Positions 1-8,816 of a stretch of 64,000 nucleotides of DNA are shown piece after piece. A program made the position numbers and the translations under genes. Origin of the DNA: Persicitalea sp964500445 (GTDB lineage Bacteria > Bacteroidota > Bacteroidia > Cytophagales > Spirosomataceae); contig CAZCOG010000002.1 in NCBI GenBank assembly GCA_964500445.1, positions 186,001 through 250,000 on the forward strand, in the 5' to 3' direction. A model generated the notes under the pieces. The model searched no databases, had not been told where the DNA came from, and saw only the letters and a program-made list of their open reading frames with translations. Every line of letters starts with the position of its first letter. Positions within the stretch are counted from its first letter, which is position 1.

Positions 1-1398
1 TCCAAAGATACAGAACCTGCCGGAAAAATCCTTGTGGATATTCCCCCTACCGATTTTAACGATAAAAGCGAAAAAACCGCCACCATCACCGACGCCGACC
101 ACCAAAAGGGGTTTACCGCTGAGGTCTTCGATAACCTGCCGCCGCTACTACGGGAAGGATGCGAAATCTTTGTAGAAGATACCGAGAAAGAGGTTTTTTT
201 GGTGGGTGCTTTGGGGATCGTAAGCGGCATTTTGCCTAACGTGGCCGGATACTACGCCGGGAATGACATACCGCCCAACCTCTACGTATATGTTCTAGGG
301 GCATACGGCCAGGGTAAGGGGTCATTGAAGTATGCCAAAAAACTAGCCGATCCGGTTCATGCCCACATGAAAGCAGAGCGGGAAGACCGTGAGAAGGAGT
401 ATGAGGCAGCAACGCACGAGTACGACAAGAAGCTAAAAGCATTCAGGCAAGATAAGAAAGGAAACGCCGATCCGCCGGAAAAGCCGGAATCCGCCCCGAT
501 GCTGATGCACTTCATTCCCGCCAACAGCAGCAAGTCGGGAATTACTCAACTCATAGAAGAAAATGACGGTAGGGCCACGATTTGCGAGACGGAAGGGGAC
601 ACTCTGGCCGACGCCTTGAAGCAGGATTACGGCGGATTTTCGGACACCTTACGAAAAGCTTTTCATCAAGAAACAGTCAGCCTTTTCAGGCGAACCAACA
701 AAGAGTATATCGAGATTGAAAAACCGTGTCTTTCGGTGGTTCTTTCTAGCACCTTCGACCAACTGACCGCCCTAATGCCCAGCCCGCAAAACGGGTTATT
801 CAGTCGCTTTCTCTACTACGTCATCAAGCCCGACCCGGCATTCAAAAACGTATTCGACAACCGGAAGAAGGGCTATGAAGCCCGCTTCAAGGCGTTGGGA
901 GAACGTTACTTTGAAATGTACCAGGCCCTCCAATCGCTGAGCGAGCCAATCGAATTCAGCCTGAATGGGGATCAGCAGGGGGAGTTTCTAAAAGTATTCC
1001 AGAAAAGCAAAGATGAACTCGTAGAGTACATGGGGCAGGACATTAACGGCACCGTGAACCGTTTGGGGGTCATCTGCTTTCGGGTAGCGATGGTGCTAAG
1101 TGTGCTACGGATGTTCGAAGACGGGGCCATAGAATCTGAGCTGGTATGCACCCAGGCGGATTTTGAAAACGCTCTTCGGATTGTGGAGGTACTGAAAAAC
1201 CACGCGATGAAAGTCTACTACTCTTTTCCTGCACCCAAAACCGCCAATAGTAATATAGACCGGACAGCGGAAAAACTTCTGGAAAAAGAACGATGCTTGA
1301 CTCTACACCGTCAGGGGCATTCGGTGCGCACGATAGCGAAAATGGTATTAGGCGATGAGAGGCAAAAATCAACCGTTCACCGCTGGATCAAAGGATGA
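1..1398 (+). CDS. DUF3987 domain protein, 5' end outside window
   Basis: The frame is open to the left edge, so the true start may lie outside; the first in-window start is GTG at 34 (454 residues from there). The sequence matches the DUF3987 family, primase/helicase-like proteins common on Bacteroidota phages, plasmids and integrative elements. A glycine-rich P-loop-like stretch (GAYGQGKGS, about residues 89-97 counted from 34) lies in the expected place. A charged helical segment follows at about 115-150, and the C terminus looks like a small helix-turn-helix (SVRTIAKM...TVHRWIKG). The stop overlaps the next start as ATGA, so the two genes are probably co-translated. A role in element replication is inferred from the family. 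The marker places the left part of the window inside a mobile element. Confidence 0.8.
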   Translation, partial: SKDTEPAGKILVDIPPTDFNDKSEKTATITDADHQKGFTAEVFDNLPPLLREGCEIFVEDTEKEVFLVGALGIVSGILPNVAGYYAGNDIPPNLYVYVLGAYGQGKGSLKYAKKLADPVHAHMKAEREDREKEYEAATHEYDKKLKAFRQDKKGNADPPEKPESAPMLMHFIPANSSKSGITQLIEENDGRATICETEGDTLADALKQDYGGFSDTLRKAFHQETVSLFRRTNKEYIEIEKPCLSVVLSSTFDQLTALMPSPQNGLFSRFLYYVIKPDPAFKNVFDNRKKGYEARFKALGERYFEMYQALQSLSEPIEFSLNGDQQGEFLKVFQKSKDELVEYMGQDINGTVNRLGVICFRVAMVLSVLRMFEDGAIESELVCTQADFENALRIVEVLKNHAMKVYYSFPAPKTANSNIDRTAEKLLEKERCLTLHRQGHSVRTIAKMVLGDERQKSTVHRWIKG

Positions 1399-2432
1399 TG
1401 GAAACAAACCTGTTAACTGTCCCGTCCCAGAAGTGGGACAGGGACACTTTCAAAGATTCAGTCCTGAATGTGGAGGTGAGTTGCTTCAAGGACGTATTCA
1501 CCGCCAGCAATCCCGGAACGGTGAACCTGCTCACGTGGCTCAGCTCACCGAAGTACGAGGCCAAACAGCGGCAACTCCGACAGATTGAGGACAAGGCCCG
1601 GCGCGACGCGATCAAATGCACCCTACCCGGAATTACCCCTAGTGGTACATTCGCTCACCGGATGGAAAGTAAACTGATTCGACACAGCGGCCTGATTCAG
1701 TTCGACATCGACCCCAAAGGCAACGAGGGCATAATGAACTACCATGAATTGAAAAACCATATCCGCAATATCAAGAACGTGGCCTACTGTGGGTTGTCCG
1801 CTTCGGGCAATGGGTTTTGGGGCCTGATTCCAGTGGCCTTCCCGGAACTTCACAAAGAGCATTTTGCCGTTATCGAGCGGAAGTTTATGCAATTCGGCAT
1901 AGTTATAGACTCCAAGCCGAAGAACGTAGCTAGTCTGAGGGGCTACGCCTACGATCCTGACGGATATTTCAACCACCATCCCGTAATACTGGAAGCTTAC
2001 GAAGAGGAGAAGCGCGAAACCATCAAGACGTACGACCGCCCCATAAGCACCGACCCGCAGGAGAATGAAATGAAAGTAGAGCTTTGCCTTTCGGAAATCA
2101 AAGACCGGGGCATAGACATTACAGCGGGTTACGAGGCGTGGTTTGAAATCGCGTGTAGCCTGGCTAACGCTTTCGGTGAGGGTGGCCGGGGCTACTTCCA
2201 CGAAGTAAGCCAAATGAACGACGGGTACAGAAGTCAGAAAGCCGACCGTCAGTTTACCTATTGTCTCAGCAAACCATACCGCTACACCTTAGGAACCTTC
2301 TTTTACCATTGCAGGCAGCAGGGAATTTTTGTGTCTCCTCACTTCGGGCCGGGAGAGCATACTATCAGGCCGAAAGACCGACCGCCCTACCGCCTTACCA
2401 TCATGCCCGATGGATTGCCGGAAGGGTGGTAG
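1395..2432 (+). CDS. VirE N-terminal (BT4734-like) / PriCT-2 primase-like protein
   Basis: A 345-residue protein with two recognisable parts. Residues about 25-200 match the VirE-N/BT4734-like domain, with the typical NLLTWLSSPKY, TLPGITPSGTF and IQFDIDPKGN stretches. Residues about 220-310 match PriCT-2, the C-terminal domain of mobile-element primases (YEAWFEIACSLANAFGEGG region). Such proteins usually sit next to DUF3987 genes on Bacteroidota mobile elements, as here, and are thought to act in element DNA replication; that function is family knowledge, not shown here. The start overlaps the upstream stop by 4 nt. An inverted repeat lies inside the first 20 codons (1418-1450) and a near-identical one follows the gene (2495-2534), so expression could be controlled by RNA structure. 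Confidence 0.8.
   Translation: MMETNLLTVPSQKWDRDTFKDSVLNVEVSCFKDVFTASNPGTVNLLTWLSSPKYEAKQRQLRQIEDKARRDAIKCTLPGITPSGTFAHRMESKLIRHSGLIQFDIDPKGNEGIMNYHELKNHIRNIKNVAYCGLSASGNGFWGLIPVAFPELHKEHFAVIERKFMQFGIVIDSKPKNVASLRGYAYDPDGYFNHHPVILEAYEEEKRETIKTYDRPISTDPQENEMKVELCLSEIKDRGIDITAGYEAWFEIACSLANAFGEGGRGYFHEVSQMNDGYRSQKADRQFTYCLSKPYRYTLGTFFYHCRQQGIFVSPHFGPGEHTIRPKDRPPYRLTIMPDGLPEGW
1418..1450 (+). repeat. Hairpin repeat copy 1, inside a coding start
   Basis: TGTCCC-GTCCCA, loop GAAG, TGGGAC-A-GGGACA: a 12-bp stem with one bulged A, starting 23 nt after the ATG at 1395. The 33-nt unit ending ACTTT recurs at 2500-2532 with one base different. Here it encodes residues about 8-18 of the VirE-N protein. 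Confidence 0.75.
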
Positions 2433-2494
2433 CCAAGAGCGGGTTTTGAATCGGGGCAAAATTACCTTTATTTCAAGGCCCTGCATCTGACGGG

Positions 2495-2534
2495 AAAAGT
2501 GTCCCGTCCCAAAAGTGGGACAGGGACACTTTTT
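2495..2534 (+). terminator. Hairpin repeat copy 2, terminator-like
   Basis: AAAAGTGTCCC-GTCCCA, loop AAAG, TGGGAC-A-GGGACACTTTT: a 17-bp stem with one bulged A, ending in a T run. It lies 62 nt after the VirE-N stop and before mod, so it fits a Rho-independent terminator. It shares its core with the repeat at 1418-1450. Confidence 0.65.
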
Positions 2535-2579
2535 AATTTAACTTGTAGCTTCTTTCATTTTCATCCTCTTTTTGCACCA

Positions 2580-4430
2580 ATGGACGGCCAAAGCCTCAAC
2601 CTCACCGACGAACGCATAACCCAACTCAAAGCCCTCTTTCCCGATGTATTTAGCGAAGGCAAGATAGATTTTGACCGCCTGAAAGCCTCCTTGGGCGAAC
2701 ATCTGGCCAACCCCCGCGACCGCTATGAGCTGAGCTGGGCGGGCAAATCCGAAGCCCGCAAGGAGGTACAGCGGCAAACCTCCGCTACCCTGCTACCCGA
2801 CCGCGAAAGCAGCGTAGACTTTGACACCTCAGAGAACCTCTTTATAGAGGGTGAAAACCTGGAAGTACTACGGGTACTGCAAAAGTCGTATTTCGGAAGG
2901 GTAAAGATGATCTACATTGACCCGCCCTACAATACGGGCAATGACAGCTTTGTGTACCCTGACGATTACAGCGAGCGCAAGGAAGAATATGAGCGCAGGA
3001 CGGGGATAAAAGACGAAGCGGGCTACCTCAACAAACAAGACCTTTGGAAGAAGAACAGCCGGGAAAGCGGCCAATTTCACAGCGTTTGGCTTAGTATGAT
3101 GTATCCCCGCCTGTACCTATCCCGTAACCTTTTGCGGGAAGACGGGGTAATTTTCGTGTCCATTGATGACAATGAGCAAGGGAATTTAAAAATGCTTATG
3201 GATGAAGTGTTTGGGGAGGAAAATTTTTTAGCTAGTATCATTTGGAAGCATACCCAACAAAGTAAAAATGATGAGCCTTACTTTTCTAGGCATTATAATT
3301 ATCAATTAGCTTACAGAAAATCTGAGAAATTACAATCATTTTCCTTACCAAGAACAGAGCGTGATAATGCAAATTATTCTAATTCTGATGATGATCCGGA
3401 AGGGCCTTGGAGAAGTGGAGATGTTAGAAGTCCTAACCCCAGGAAAACTCTGATGTACGATATTATTAGCCCTAATGGGACGAGTATTTCACCGCCTGAA
3501 AATGGATGGAGGTGGTCTAATGACACCCTTCAAGAAAAAATAAAAACAGGTGAAATTATTTTTAGTCCTGACCAAACTAAAATAATTCGCAAAATATATC
3601 TTAAAAACCAGCAGGGAAGGACTCCTGAGAATATATGGGATGGAGAAGAAGCAGGCACCACTAGAACGGCAAATGCCGAAATAAAAGAATTATTTGATGA
3701 TAAGACTATATTTGATACACCTAAACCCACTAGTCTAATAAAGAGATTTATGAGGCTATTTCATAAAGAAAAAGATTTTATTATCCTGGACTTTTTTGCA
3801 GGAAGCGGCACCACTGCCCAGGCCGTACTAGACCTGAACGCTGAGGACGGGGGCAACCGCAAATTCATACTCGTACAACTTCCCGAAGCCACCGAAGAAG
3901 GCAGCGAGGCGTACAAAGCGGACTACCGCACCATTGCCGACATTAGCAAAGCCCGCATCCAAAAGGTAATAGAGAAGATCAAGGCGCAACAGGCCACCCA
4001 GCTAGACTTTAAGGATAAAAAGCAGGATTTGGGCTTCAAAGCCTACCGCGTGGCCCCTTCTAACTTCAAAGTATGGCAGCAGGACGTACAGGGAGCCGAA
4101 GCCGTAGCCACCCAGCTAAGCGTATTTCAGAATCCTTACCGCGAAGGTACCAACGAAGAAAATATGCTCTATGAGCTTATTCTGAAATCGGGCTTACCCC
4201 TCACCACGTCCGTAGAGGAGAAGGAAGCCGGGGGCGTGAAATACTACCTTGTCAACGGGGATCGGGTCTTTGCACTACATGGTGTTAATCCCGCCCTCAT
4301 CCAAGCCGTAGAAGCCCTGAAACCGCTCGTATTCATCACTCTGGACAAACATTTTGCCGGACAGGATCAACTAATGAGTAACACGCAATTGCAGTTACAG
4401 GAAGCGGGGGTAGAGTTTCGGGTGATATAG
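2580..4430 (+). CDS. mod: Type III restriction-modification DNA methyltransferase (Mod)
   Basis: A 616-residue adenine-N6 methyltransferase of the beta class: the catalytic DPPY lies at residues 114-117 (DPPYNTG) and the SAM-binding FAGSG at 406-410, the order typical of Mod subunits. The reading frame opens at 2499, but the first 27 codons run through the terminator hairpin, so I place the start at ATG 2580 (MDGQSLNL). The central region (about 3180-3790), where the target recognition domain lies, is far more AT-rich than the ends: bases 3241-3300 are 32% G+C and 2701-2760 are 67%. That points to exchange of the specificity region. The res gene lies 1.5 kb downstream, separated by an opposite-strand operon, whereas mod and res are normally adjacent. 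Confidence 0.93.
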   Translation: MDGQSLNLTDERITQLKALFPDVFSEGKIDFDRLKASLGEHLANPRDRYELSWAGKSEARKEVQRQTSATLLPDRESSVDFDTSENLFIEGENLEVLRVLQKSYFGRVKMIYIDPPYNTGNDSFVYPDDYSERKEEYERRTGIKDEAGYLNKQDLWKKNSRESGQFHSVWLSMMYPRLYLSRNLLREDGVIFVSIDDNEQGNLKMLMDEVFGEENFLASIIWKHTQQSKNDEPYFSRHYNYQLAYRKSEKLQSFSLPRTERDNANYSNSDDDPEGPWRSGDVRSPNPRKTLMYDIISPNGTSISPPENGWRWSNDTLQEKIKTGEIIFSPDQTKIIRKIYLKNQQGRTPENIWDGEEAGTTRTANAEIKELFDDKTIFDTPKPTSLIKRFMRLFHKEKDFIILDFFAGSGTTAQAVLDLNAEDGGNRKFILVQLPEATEEGSEAYKADYRTIADISKARIQKVIEKIKAQQATQLDFKDKKQDLGFKAYRVAPSNFKVWQQDVQGAEAVATQLSVFQNPYREGTNEENMLYELILKSGLPLTTSVEEKEAGGVKYYLVNGDRVFALHGVNPALIQAVEALKPLVFITLDKHFAGQDQLMSNTQLQLQEAGVEFRVI

Positions 4431-4436
4431 AAGCAT

Positions 4437-4470
4437 AAGAAAGCCCTGTCTTAGTTGGCAGGGCTTTCTT
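4437..4470 (+). terminator. Bidirectional terminator between mod and the SecB-like gene
   Basis: Perfect 12-bp inverted repeat AAGAAAGCCCTG / CAGGGCTTTCTT with a 10-nt loop between two convergent genes; A and T runs at the arms let it act on both strands. It overlaps the last codons of the SecB-like gene. Confidence 0.8.
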
Positions 4471-4885
4471 CTTGCTGTTTGGCTTCCTCAGCCGCTTTTC
4501 GCTGATTGTATATCCCAACGAAGTTAATGAGTGGTGATAACGCAGTATCCATCCCTGCTTTTGAAGTTAGTGAGGCTATATGTTCACGTACAAAGGGATA
4601 AAGCATAGCTGGAGCATTCACATAGGTAAAGTATTCCAAAGGAAGTTTATCTATATTTCCTTCTTTTTCAAAATACCCCACCATTTTCACCTTAATCTCA
4701 ACTTCCGGCCCTCCTTCGCCTGATTGAGTAAAATCGACGTTCAAGATTACATTAAAATCCGTTGACTCAAGGTTTATGGTGTCAATCTTAAAATCAATCA
4801 GCCTCTCGATACTTTCAGATGGACTAAGGACTTCTATTCTCTTGAATGAGCTTTCCGCTAAAAAGATGTCTTTAAGTTTGTACAT
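4451..4885 (-). CDS. SecB-like chaperone
   Basis: A 144-residue protein matching the SecB family, clearest in the C-terminal half: NAPAMLYPFVREHIASLTSK followed by a proline and INF corresponds to the conserved SecB segment built around FPYARE...NFD. SecB binds unfolded clients. Bacteroidota SecB-like proteins are often not the general export chaperone but partners of toxin-antitoxin pairs (TAC modules). Here it is the third gene of a minus-strand operon, 24 nt after an unknown 148-residue gene that overlaps an upstream HEPN-like gene. The order toxin, antitoxin, chaperone is that of mycobacterial higBA-secB and E. coli CmdTAC, so a TAC chaperone role is inferred. Confidence 0.75.
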   Translation of the reverse strand: MYKLKDIFLAESSFKRIEVLSPSESIERLIDFKIDTINLESTDFNVILNVDFTQSGEGGPEVEIKVKMVGYFEKEGNIDKLPLEYFTYVNAPAMLYPFVREHIASLTSKAGMDTALSPLINFVGIYNQRKAAEEAKQQEESPAN

Positions 4886-4909
4886 TCTTTTACGTGTTGA
4901 TATACAGGA

Positions 4910-5356
4910 CTAAGCAGCCATTGCATAATCAGAGTTCCCATAACTTACACTACCAGAGGGAGTAATCTTTTCAGCCAACCCTTTGTAAAAGTCAAGGTTG
5001 ACGCGAACCTCTACCCTTTTCTTCGCTATTGAAGAAGGCTTAGCAACCTGATACAAAATATCCTCCCTTTCGGTAGAATGGTACTCTGAACCCGTTGCCC
5101 CATGAATTGAAGTTTCTATTGAGGAAAGGCTTTCTTCCGAAATGAAGCAAAGCGATTCACCAGGAAACTGGCCTATGAACTCCATCAGCAAGGGTTCCGC
5201 CGCCTCTTCAAAAGCTGCGCTATTATAGACCGACAGCGGCAGCACTTCTATCATGTGGGTATCGGAGTAGTCCTTATACTCGTACCGACACTTGATCGTA
5301 GGTAAAAGGGCTACAAGTTGGTTAATAGCGTTTTTAACAAAAACGGTGGAGTTCAT
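4910..5356 (-). CDS. Unknown protein, candidate antitoxin of a SecB-type TAC module
   Basis: A 148-residue protein I cannot assign to a named family. The first 100 residues look folded (beta/alpha, with a THMIEVLPLSVYN segment and an acidic GQFPGESLCFISEESL segment). The tail from about residue 128 (AEKITPSGSVSYGNSDYAMAA) is small, polar and probably disordered. The start overlaps the HEPN-like stop by 4 nt (ATGA), and the SecB-like gene begins 24 nt downstream. In TAC modules the middle gene is the antitoxin, and its C-terminal tail is the chaperone-addiction region bound by SecB. The position and tail fit that model, but no DNA-binding motif is visible. Confidence 0.6.
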   Translation of the reverse strand: MNSTVFVKNAINQLVALLPTIKCRYEYKDYSDTHMIEVLPLSVYNSAAFEEAAEPLLMEFIGQFPGESLCFISEESLSSIETSIHGATGSEYHSTEREDILYQVAKPSSIAKKRVEVRVNLDFYKGLAEKITPSGSVSYGNSDYAMAA

Positions 5357-5757
5357 ACAATACTATATTTTAATATTAATTCGTCTCTTATAAGCTTAGC
5401 AATTCCGTAAGCTGTATTACTCTTACTGGCAGTTATCTGCACGTCTTTATAATCTGAAATAACACGTAAATCTTTCAAATCGAAAAAGTTATTATTCAGA
5501 TTCACTACGTTATGGCCTTTACTTTTCAGGTCCCTTATTACAGACTTTATAAGATACAAATGAGATCCCCCTTCTGCTTTGGATTCCGCGTCAATAGTCG
5601 CTTCGGATTTTTTGAGTATGTGGAGAACGATATGTTTTAGTACTTGAATACAACTATAATAGGCACAGTGAACGCTAGAACTGTTCTTTCCTTCTTCTAT
5701 CAAAAACCATGCTGATTCAATGTTCTCCTTCGATTTTATTAATAATGGTGTTGACAT
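5353..5757 (-). CDS. HEPN-like protein, candidate toxin
   Basis: A 134-residue all-helical protein resembling the HEPN family (PF05168 type). Helix two carries the signature SVHCAYYSCIQVLKHIV (compare A-x-x-x-AYYAMFHAAK in the family). A later segment, LKDLRVISDYKDVQIT, matches the LR-x-x-x-DY-x-D stretch. The usual R-x4-6-H nuclease motif is not clearly present, so catalysis is uncertain. It is the first gene of the three-gene operon and overlaps the next gene by 4 nt. HEPN proteins are frequent RNase toxins in toxin-antitoxin and phage-defence loci; the toxin role is inferred from position. It is transcribed divergently from res across a 221-bp spacer. Confidence 0.6.
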   Translation of the reverse strand: MSTPLLIKSKENIESAWFLIEEGKNSSSVHCAYYSCIQVLKHIVLHILKKSEATIDAESKAEGGSHLYLIKSVIRDLKSKGHNVVNLNNNFFDLKDLRVISDYKDVQITASKSNTAYGIAKLIRDELILKYSIV

Positions 5758-5918
5758 TCAGCAGTAAAGGCAAGGCATTGAAGAAATTTTTACACAATGC
5801 TGAAAGAAAAAGGGTACGAGAGCATAGAACTACTATAAATGTTAGTGGTACCGAAGAGTCTCTGTAAGTTATACCGCATATTGCTACCAAATGCGGGCAG
5901 CAAAGTTATCAAAAGATA

Positions 5919-5926
5919 TACATTTG
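5919..5926 (+). promoter_or_regulatory. Possible -7 promoter element for res
   Basis: TACATTTG matches the Bacteroidota -7 consensus TAnnTTTG, 53 nt before the res ATG in the divergent spacer. No convincing -33 element is seen. It would give res a promoter separate from mod. Confidence 0.4.
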
Positions 5927-5978
5927 CAAGTACCGTTTATCAAAAAACACTAAATAAGCCAAATTAATTGCCTTACTA

Positions 5979-8759
5979 ATGAAATTACAGTTCGACAGTA
6001 AACAGGACTACCAGCATCAAGCAATAAAGGCCGTAGTAGATGTATTTGAGGGCCAACCGCTTGCAAAGGGAGAGTTTGAGGCCGTGTTTGCTGAGGCAGG
6101 AGGTAGTATTGCGTTTACCAACAAAGGTGTAGGTAATAACCTTGTCCTAACTGATGAGCAGCTACTGAAGAACATACAGGCTGTACAGGAGCAGAACGGT
6201 ATAAAGCAATCTGATTCGCTGGGAGTGGTAAGGACAACCGAAGGAGAGACACTGACCGCCCTCAATCTGACCGTAGAAATGGAGACCGGAACCGGGAAGA
6301 CTTATACCTATATTCGCACCATCTACGAGTTAAACCAGCAGTACGGGTTCAAAAAATTTGTAATAGTGGTGCCTAGCGTGGCGATACGGGAAGGGGCCTT
6401 AAAGAATCTGGAAATAACCCATGAGCATTTTCAGGCCCTCTACGGGAATCCGCCTATTAACTTTATCATGTATGACAGCGGCAAGCTAACCGCCCTCCGC
6501 AACTTTGCCTCATCGAATGCCATTCAGGTACTAGTCATCAATATTGACAGCTTTACCAAAGACTCTAATATTATCAATACCGTAAGGGAGACGGGGGTAA
6601 AGCCGATAGAGTTCATTCAGGCTACTCAGCCGATTGTGATTGTGGATGAGCCGCAAAATATGGAAACCGATGTACGGAAAAACGCTATACATAATTTAAA
6701 CCCGCTCTGCACCCTTCGATATAGTGCGACCCACCGTAATTTCTACAACCTCATTTATAGCCTCAACCCGGTACAGGCGTATGATTTGGGATTAGTGAAA
6801 CAGATCGAAGTAGACGGAATTACGATTGATAGGAACATTAGTGCAGCCTCTGTTTTTCTAAAAAAAATAAAGGTAGCAAAGAATAGTCTCAAAGCTCTGA
6901 TAAACACCTATGTACATTCTAAAAATGGGATTGTAAAGAGAGATTTGACGATAGAGTTAGGGGATGATCTGTATCTGGTATCTGGAAGTAGAGATATTTA
7001 CAAAAATGGCTATATTCTTAGCAGTATCAATGCCAAAGAGAAGCAAATTGAATTCTCAAATGGCATTGTAATCAAGGAAGGTGAAATAGACGAATCTTAC
7101 AAAGGAGTTACCGTCAAGTACTTGATGGAAAGAACTATATACCACCACTTCGAAAAGGAATACAGATATTGGAAGAAGGGAAAGTACGATCAAATCAAAG
7201 TACTTAGTCTGTTTTTTATTGATAAGGTGTCAAATTACAGGAAATATGACGATGAGGGAAATATAGTAAAAGGGGATTATGCTATATGGTTTGAGGAGAT
7301 TTTTAAAAAATATGCTCAGATATATCGTACAAAGTATGCAGACTTGTTTACCACAGAGCCCTCCGTAGACTATTTTGCGCCTTCCAAAGTACATGAAACC
7401 GACATACCTCAGCTTCATCCTGAGTACTTTGAAGTTTCCAAAGTCCACAACGGCTATTTCTCACAAGATAGGAAAGGAGCTTATAAAGACACTAACGGTA
7501 ATACTCGAGCAGATGATGATACCTATACCCTCATAATGAAAGATAAGGAACGTTTGTTAGATTTGGATGAACCATTACGTTTTATATTCTCCCACAGTGC
7601 CCTGAGAGAAGGCTGGGATAATCCGAACGTTTTTCAAATCTGCACTCTGAACGAAAGTAAGAGCGACATACGTAAGCGGCAGGAGATAGGCCGGGGGCTG
7701 CGATTACCCGTAAACAACAAAGGGGTGAGAATTCAGGATAAGCGGGTAAACGTACTGACAGTAGTAGCGAACGAAACCTATCAAGATTTTAGCGAAGCCC
7801 TACAACGCGAAATACAGGAAGAAACGGGAGTACAGTTTACGGGTAGGATAATGGACGCCCGAGAAAAGAAAGCTGTGAAACTCACCAAGGAGCTAACGCC
7901 TGAAAATTGTCCGCTATTCTTCGAGATTTGGGACAGGATCAAACATCGCACCCGCTATCAGGTCAACTACGATACTAACGAACTTATAGGGGAGTCTATA
8001 GCTGAACTTAGTGACTTTTACAAAATGCCACTCACTAAACGTCCTATGTTGGAAGCCCGCACCGCCCGCCTGAAAATAAGCAACGAGGGCATAGAAGGAG
8101 AACTGGTTGACCTAGCCATGAAGCAGACCGAAGCGATACGCTATCTCATTCCCGACGTGTACGGCTATATTCAAAGCCGCGTGGACATTACACGGACTAC
8201 CATTTATGAAATCCTCAGCCAATCCAACCGCCTGAACGAATTAGAAATCAATCCTCAGCTATTCCTGGACAATGTGGTAGGCGTAATTAGGCGGGTACTT
8301 AGTGGCCTGATGGTGGACGGGATCAAGTATGAAAAGATCAACGGCAGTACCTACGAAATGAGCCTCTTCAAGACCGATGAGGTAGAACTGTACCTGTCGA
8401 ACCTATTGGAAGTCTCAAAGCCGGAAAAGACCCTGTACAACTACATAGAAACGGACAGCGACACCGAAAAGAGTTTCGCCAGGGATTGCGAAGCCGACAG
8501 CAAAGTAAGATTCTTCTTCAAGCTACCAAGGGGATTCAAGATACCTACCCCCATTGCCAACTATAACCCGGATTGGGCGGTAATTCTGGAAAATGACAGC
8601 CGCGTGTATTTCGTGGCCGAAACCAAATCCACCTTTGACCCAAACCTGAAACGGGGCATAGAGAATATGAAAGTAGAGTGCGGGAAAGCTCACTTTGCCC
8701 TATTCGAGCCACTAGGAGTAAAGTACAAAGTAGCCGTTGAGGTAAAGGATTTGTACTGA
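5979..8759 (+). CDS. res: Type III restriction endonuclease subunit (Res)
   Basis: A 926-residue superfamily 2 helicase-nuclease. Walker A ETGTGKT is at residues 102-108, the Walker B-type DEPQ at 223-226, motif III SATH follows, and a C-terminal helicase segment (REGWDNPNV, QEIGRGLRLPV) is present. The C-terminal nuclease has PD...ExK (D865, E881, K883). Res cuts DNA after head-to-head unmethylated sites are recognised with Mod. Codon use changes inside the gene: about 6830-7570 is AT-rich (bases 6841-6900 are 35% G+C; 8041-8100 are 57%), a mosaic like that in mod. All core motifs are intact, so the system is probably active. Confidence 0.93.
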   Translation: MKLQFDSKQDYQHQAIKAVVDVFEGQPLAKGEFEAVFAEAGGSIAFTNKGVGNNLVLTDEQLLKNIQAVQEQNGIKQSDSLGVVRTTEGETLTALNLTVEMETGTGKTYTYIRTIYELNQQYGFKKFVIVVPSVAIREGALKNLEITHEHFQALYGNPPINFIMYDSGKLTALRNFASSNAIQVLVINIDSFTKDSNIINTVRETGVKPIEFIQATQPIVIVDEPQNMETDVRKNAIHNLNPLCTLRYSATHRNFYNLIYSLNPVQAYDLGLVKQIEVDGITIDRNISAASVFLKKIKVAKNSLKALINTYVHSKNGIVKRDLTIELGDDLYLVSGSRDIYKNGYILSSINAKEKQIEFSNGIVIKEGEIDESYKGVTVKYLMERTIYHHFEKEYRYWKKGKYDQIKVLSLFFIDKVSNYRKYDDEGNIVKGDYAIWFEEIFKKYAQIYRTKYADLFTTEPSVDYFAPSKVHETDIPQLHPEYFEVSKVHNGYFSQDRKGAYKDTNGNTRADDDTYTLIMKDKERLLDLDEPLRFIFSHSALREGWDNPNVFQICTLNESKSDIRKRQEIGRGLRLPVNNKGVRIQDKRVNVLTVVANETYQDFSEALQREIQEETGVQFTGRIMDAREKKAVKLTKELTPENCPLFFEIWDRIKHRTRYQVNYDTNELIGESIAELSDFYKMPLTKRPMLEARTARLKISNEGIEGELVDLAMKQTEAIRYLIPDVYGYIQSRVDITRTTIYEILSQSNRLNELEINPQLFLDNVVGVIRRVLSGLMVDGIKYEKINGSTYEMSLFKTDEVELYLSNLLEVSKPEKTLYNYIETDSDTEKSFARDCEADSKVRFFFKLPRGFKIPTPIANYNPDWAVILENDSRVYFVAETKSTFDPNLKRGIENMKVECGKAHFALFEPLGVKYKVAVEVKDLY

Positions 8760-8816
8760 TGTTTTCCTATTCGCGTTTTTTGTAAATTACAGAAAAAACA
8801 AAAAGCATGGGAATGA

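Noticed and set aside
2499..2579. Upstream extension of mod
   Set aside because: These 27 codons run through a terminator hairpin and lack Mod homology; ATG 2580 gives a normal N terminus.
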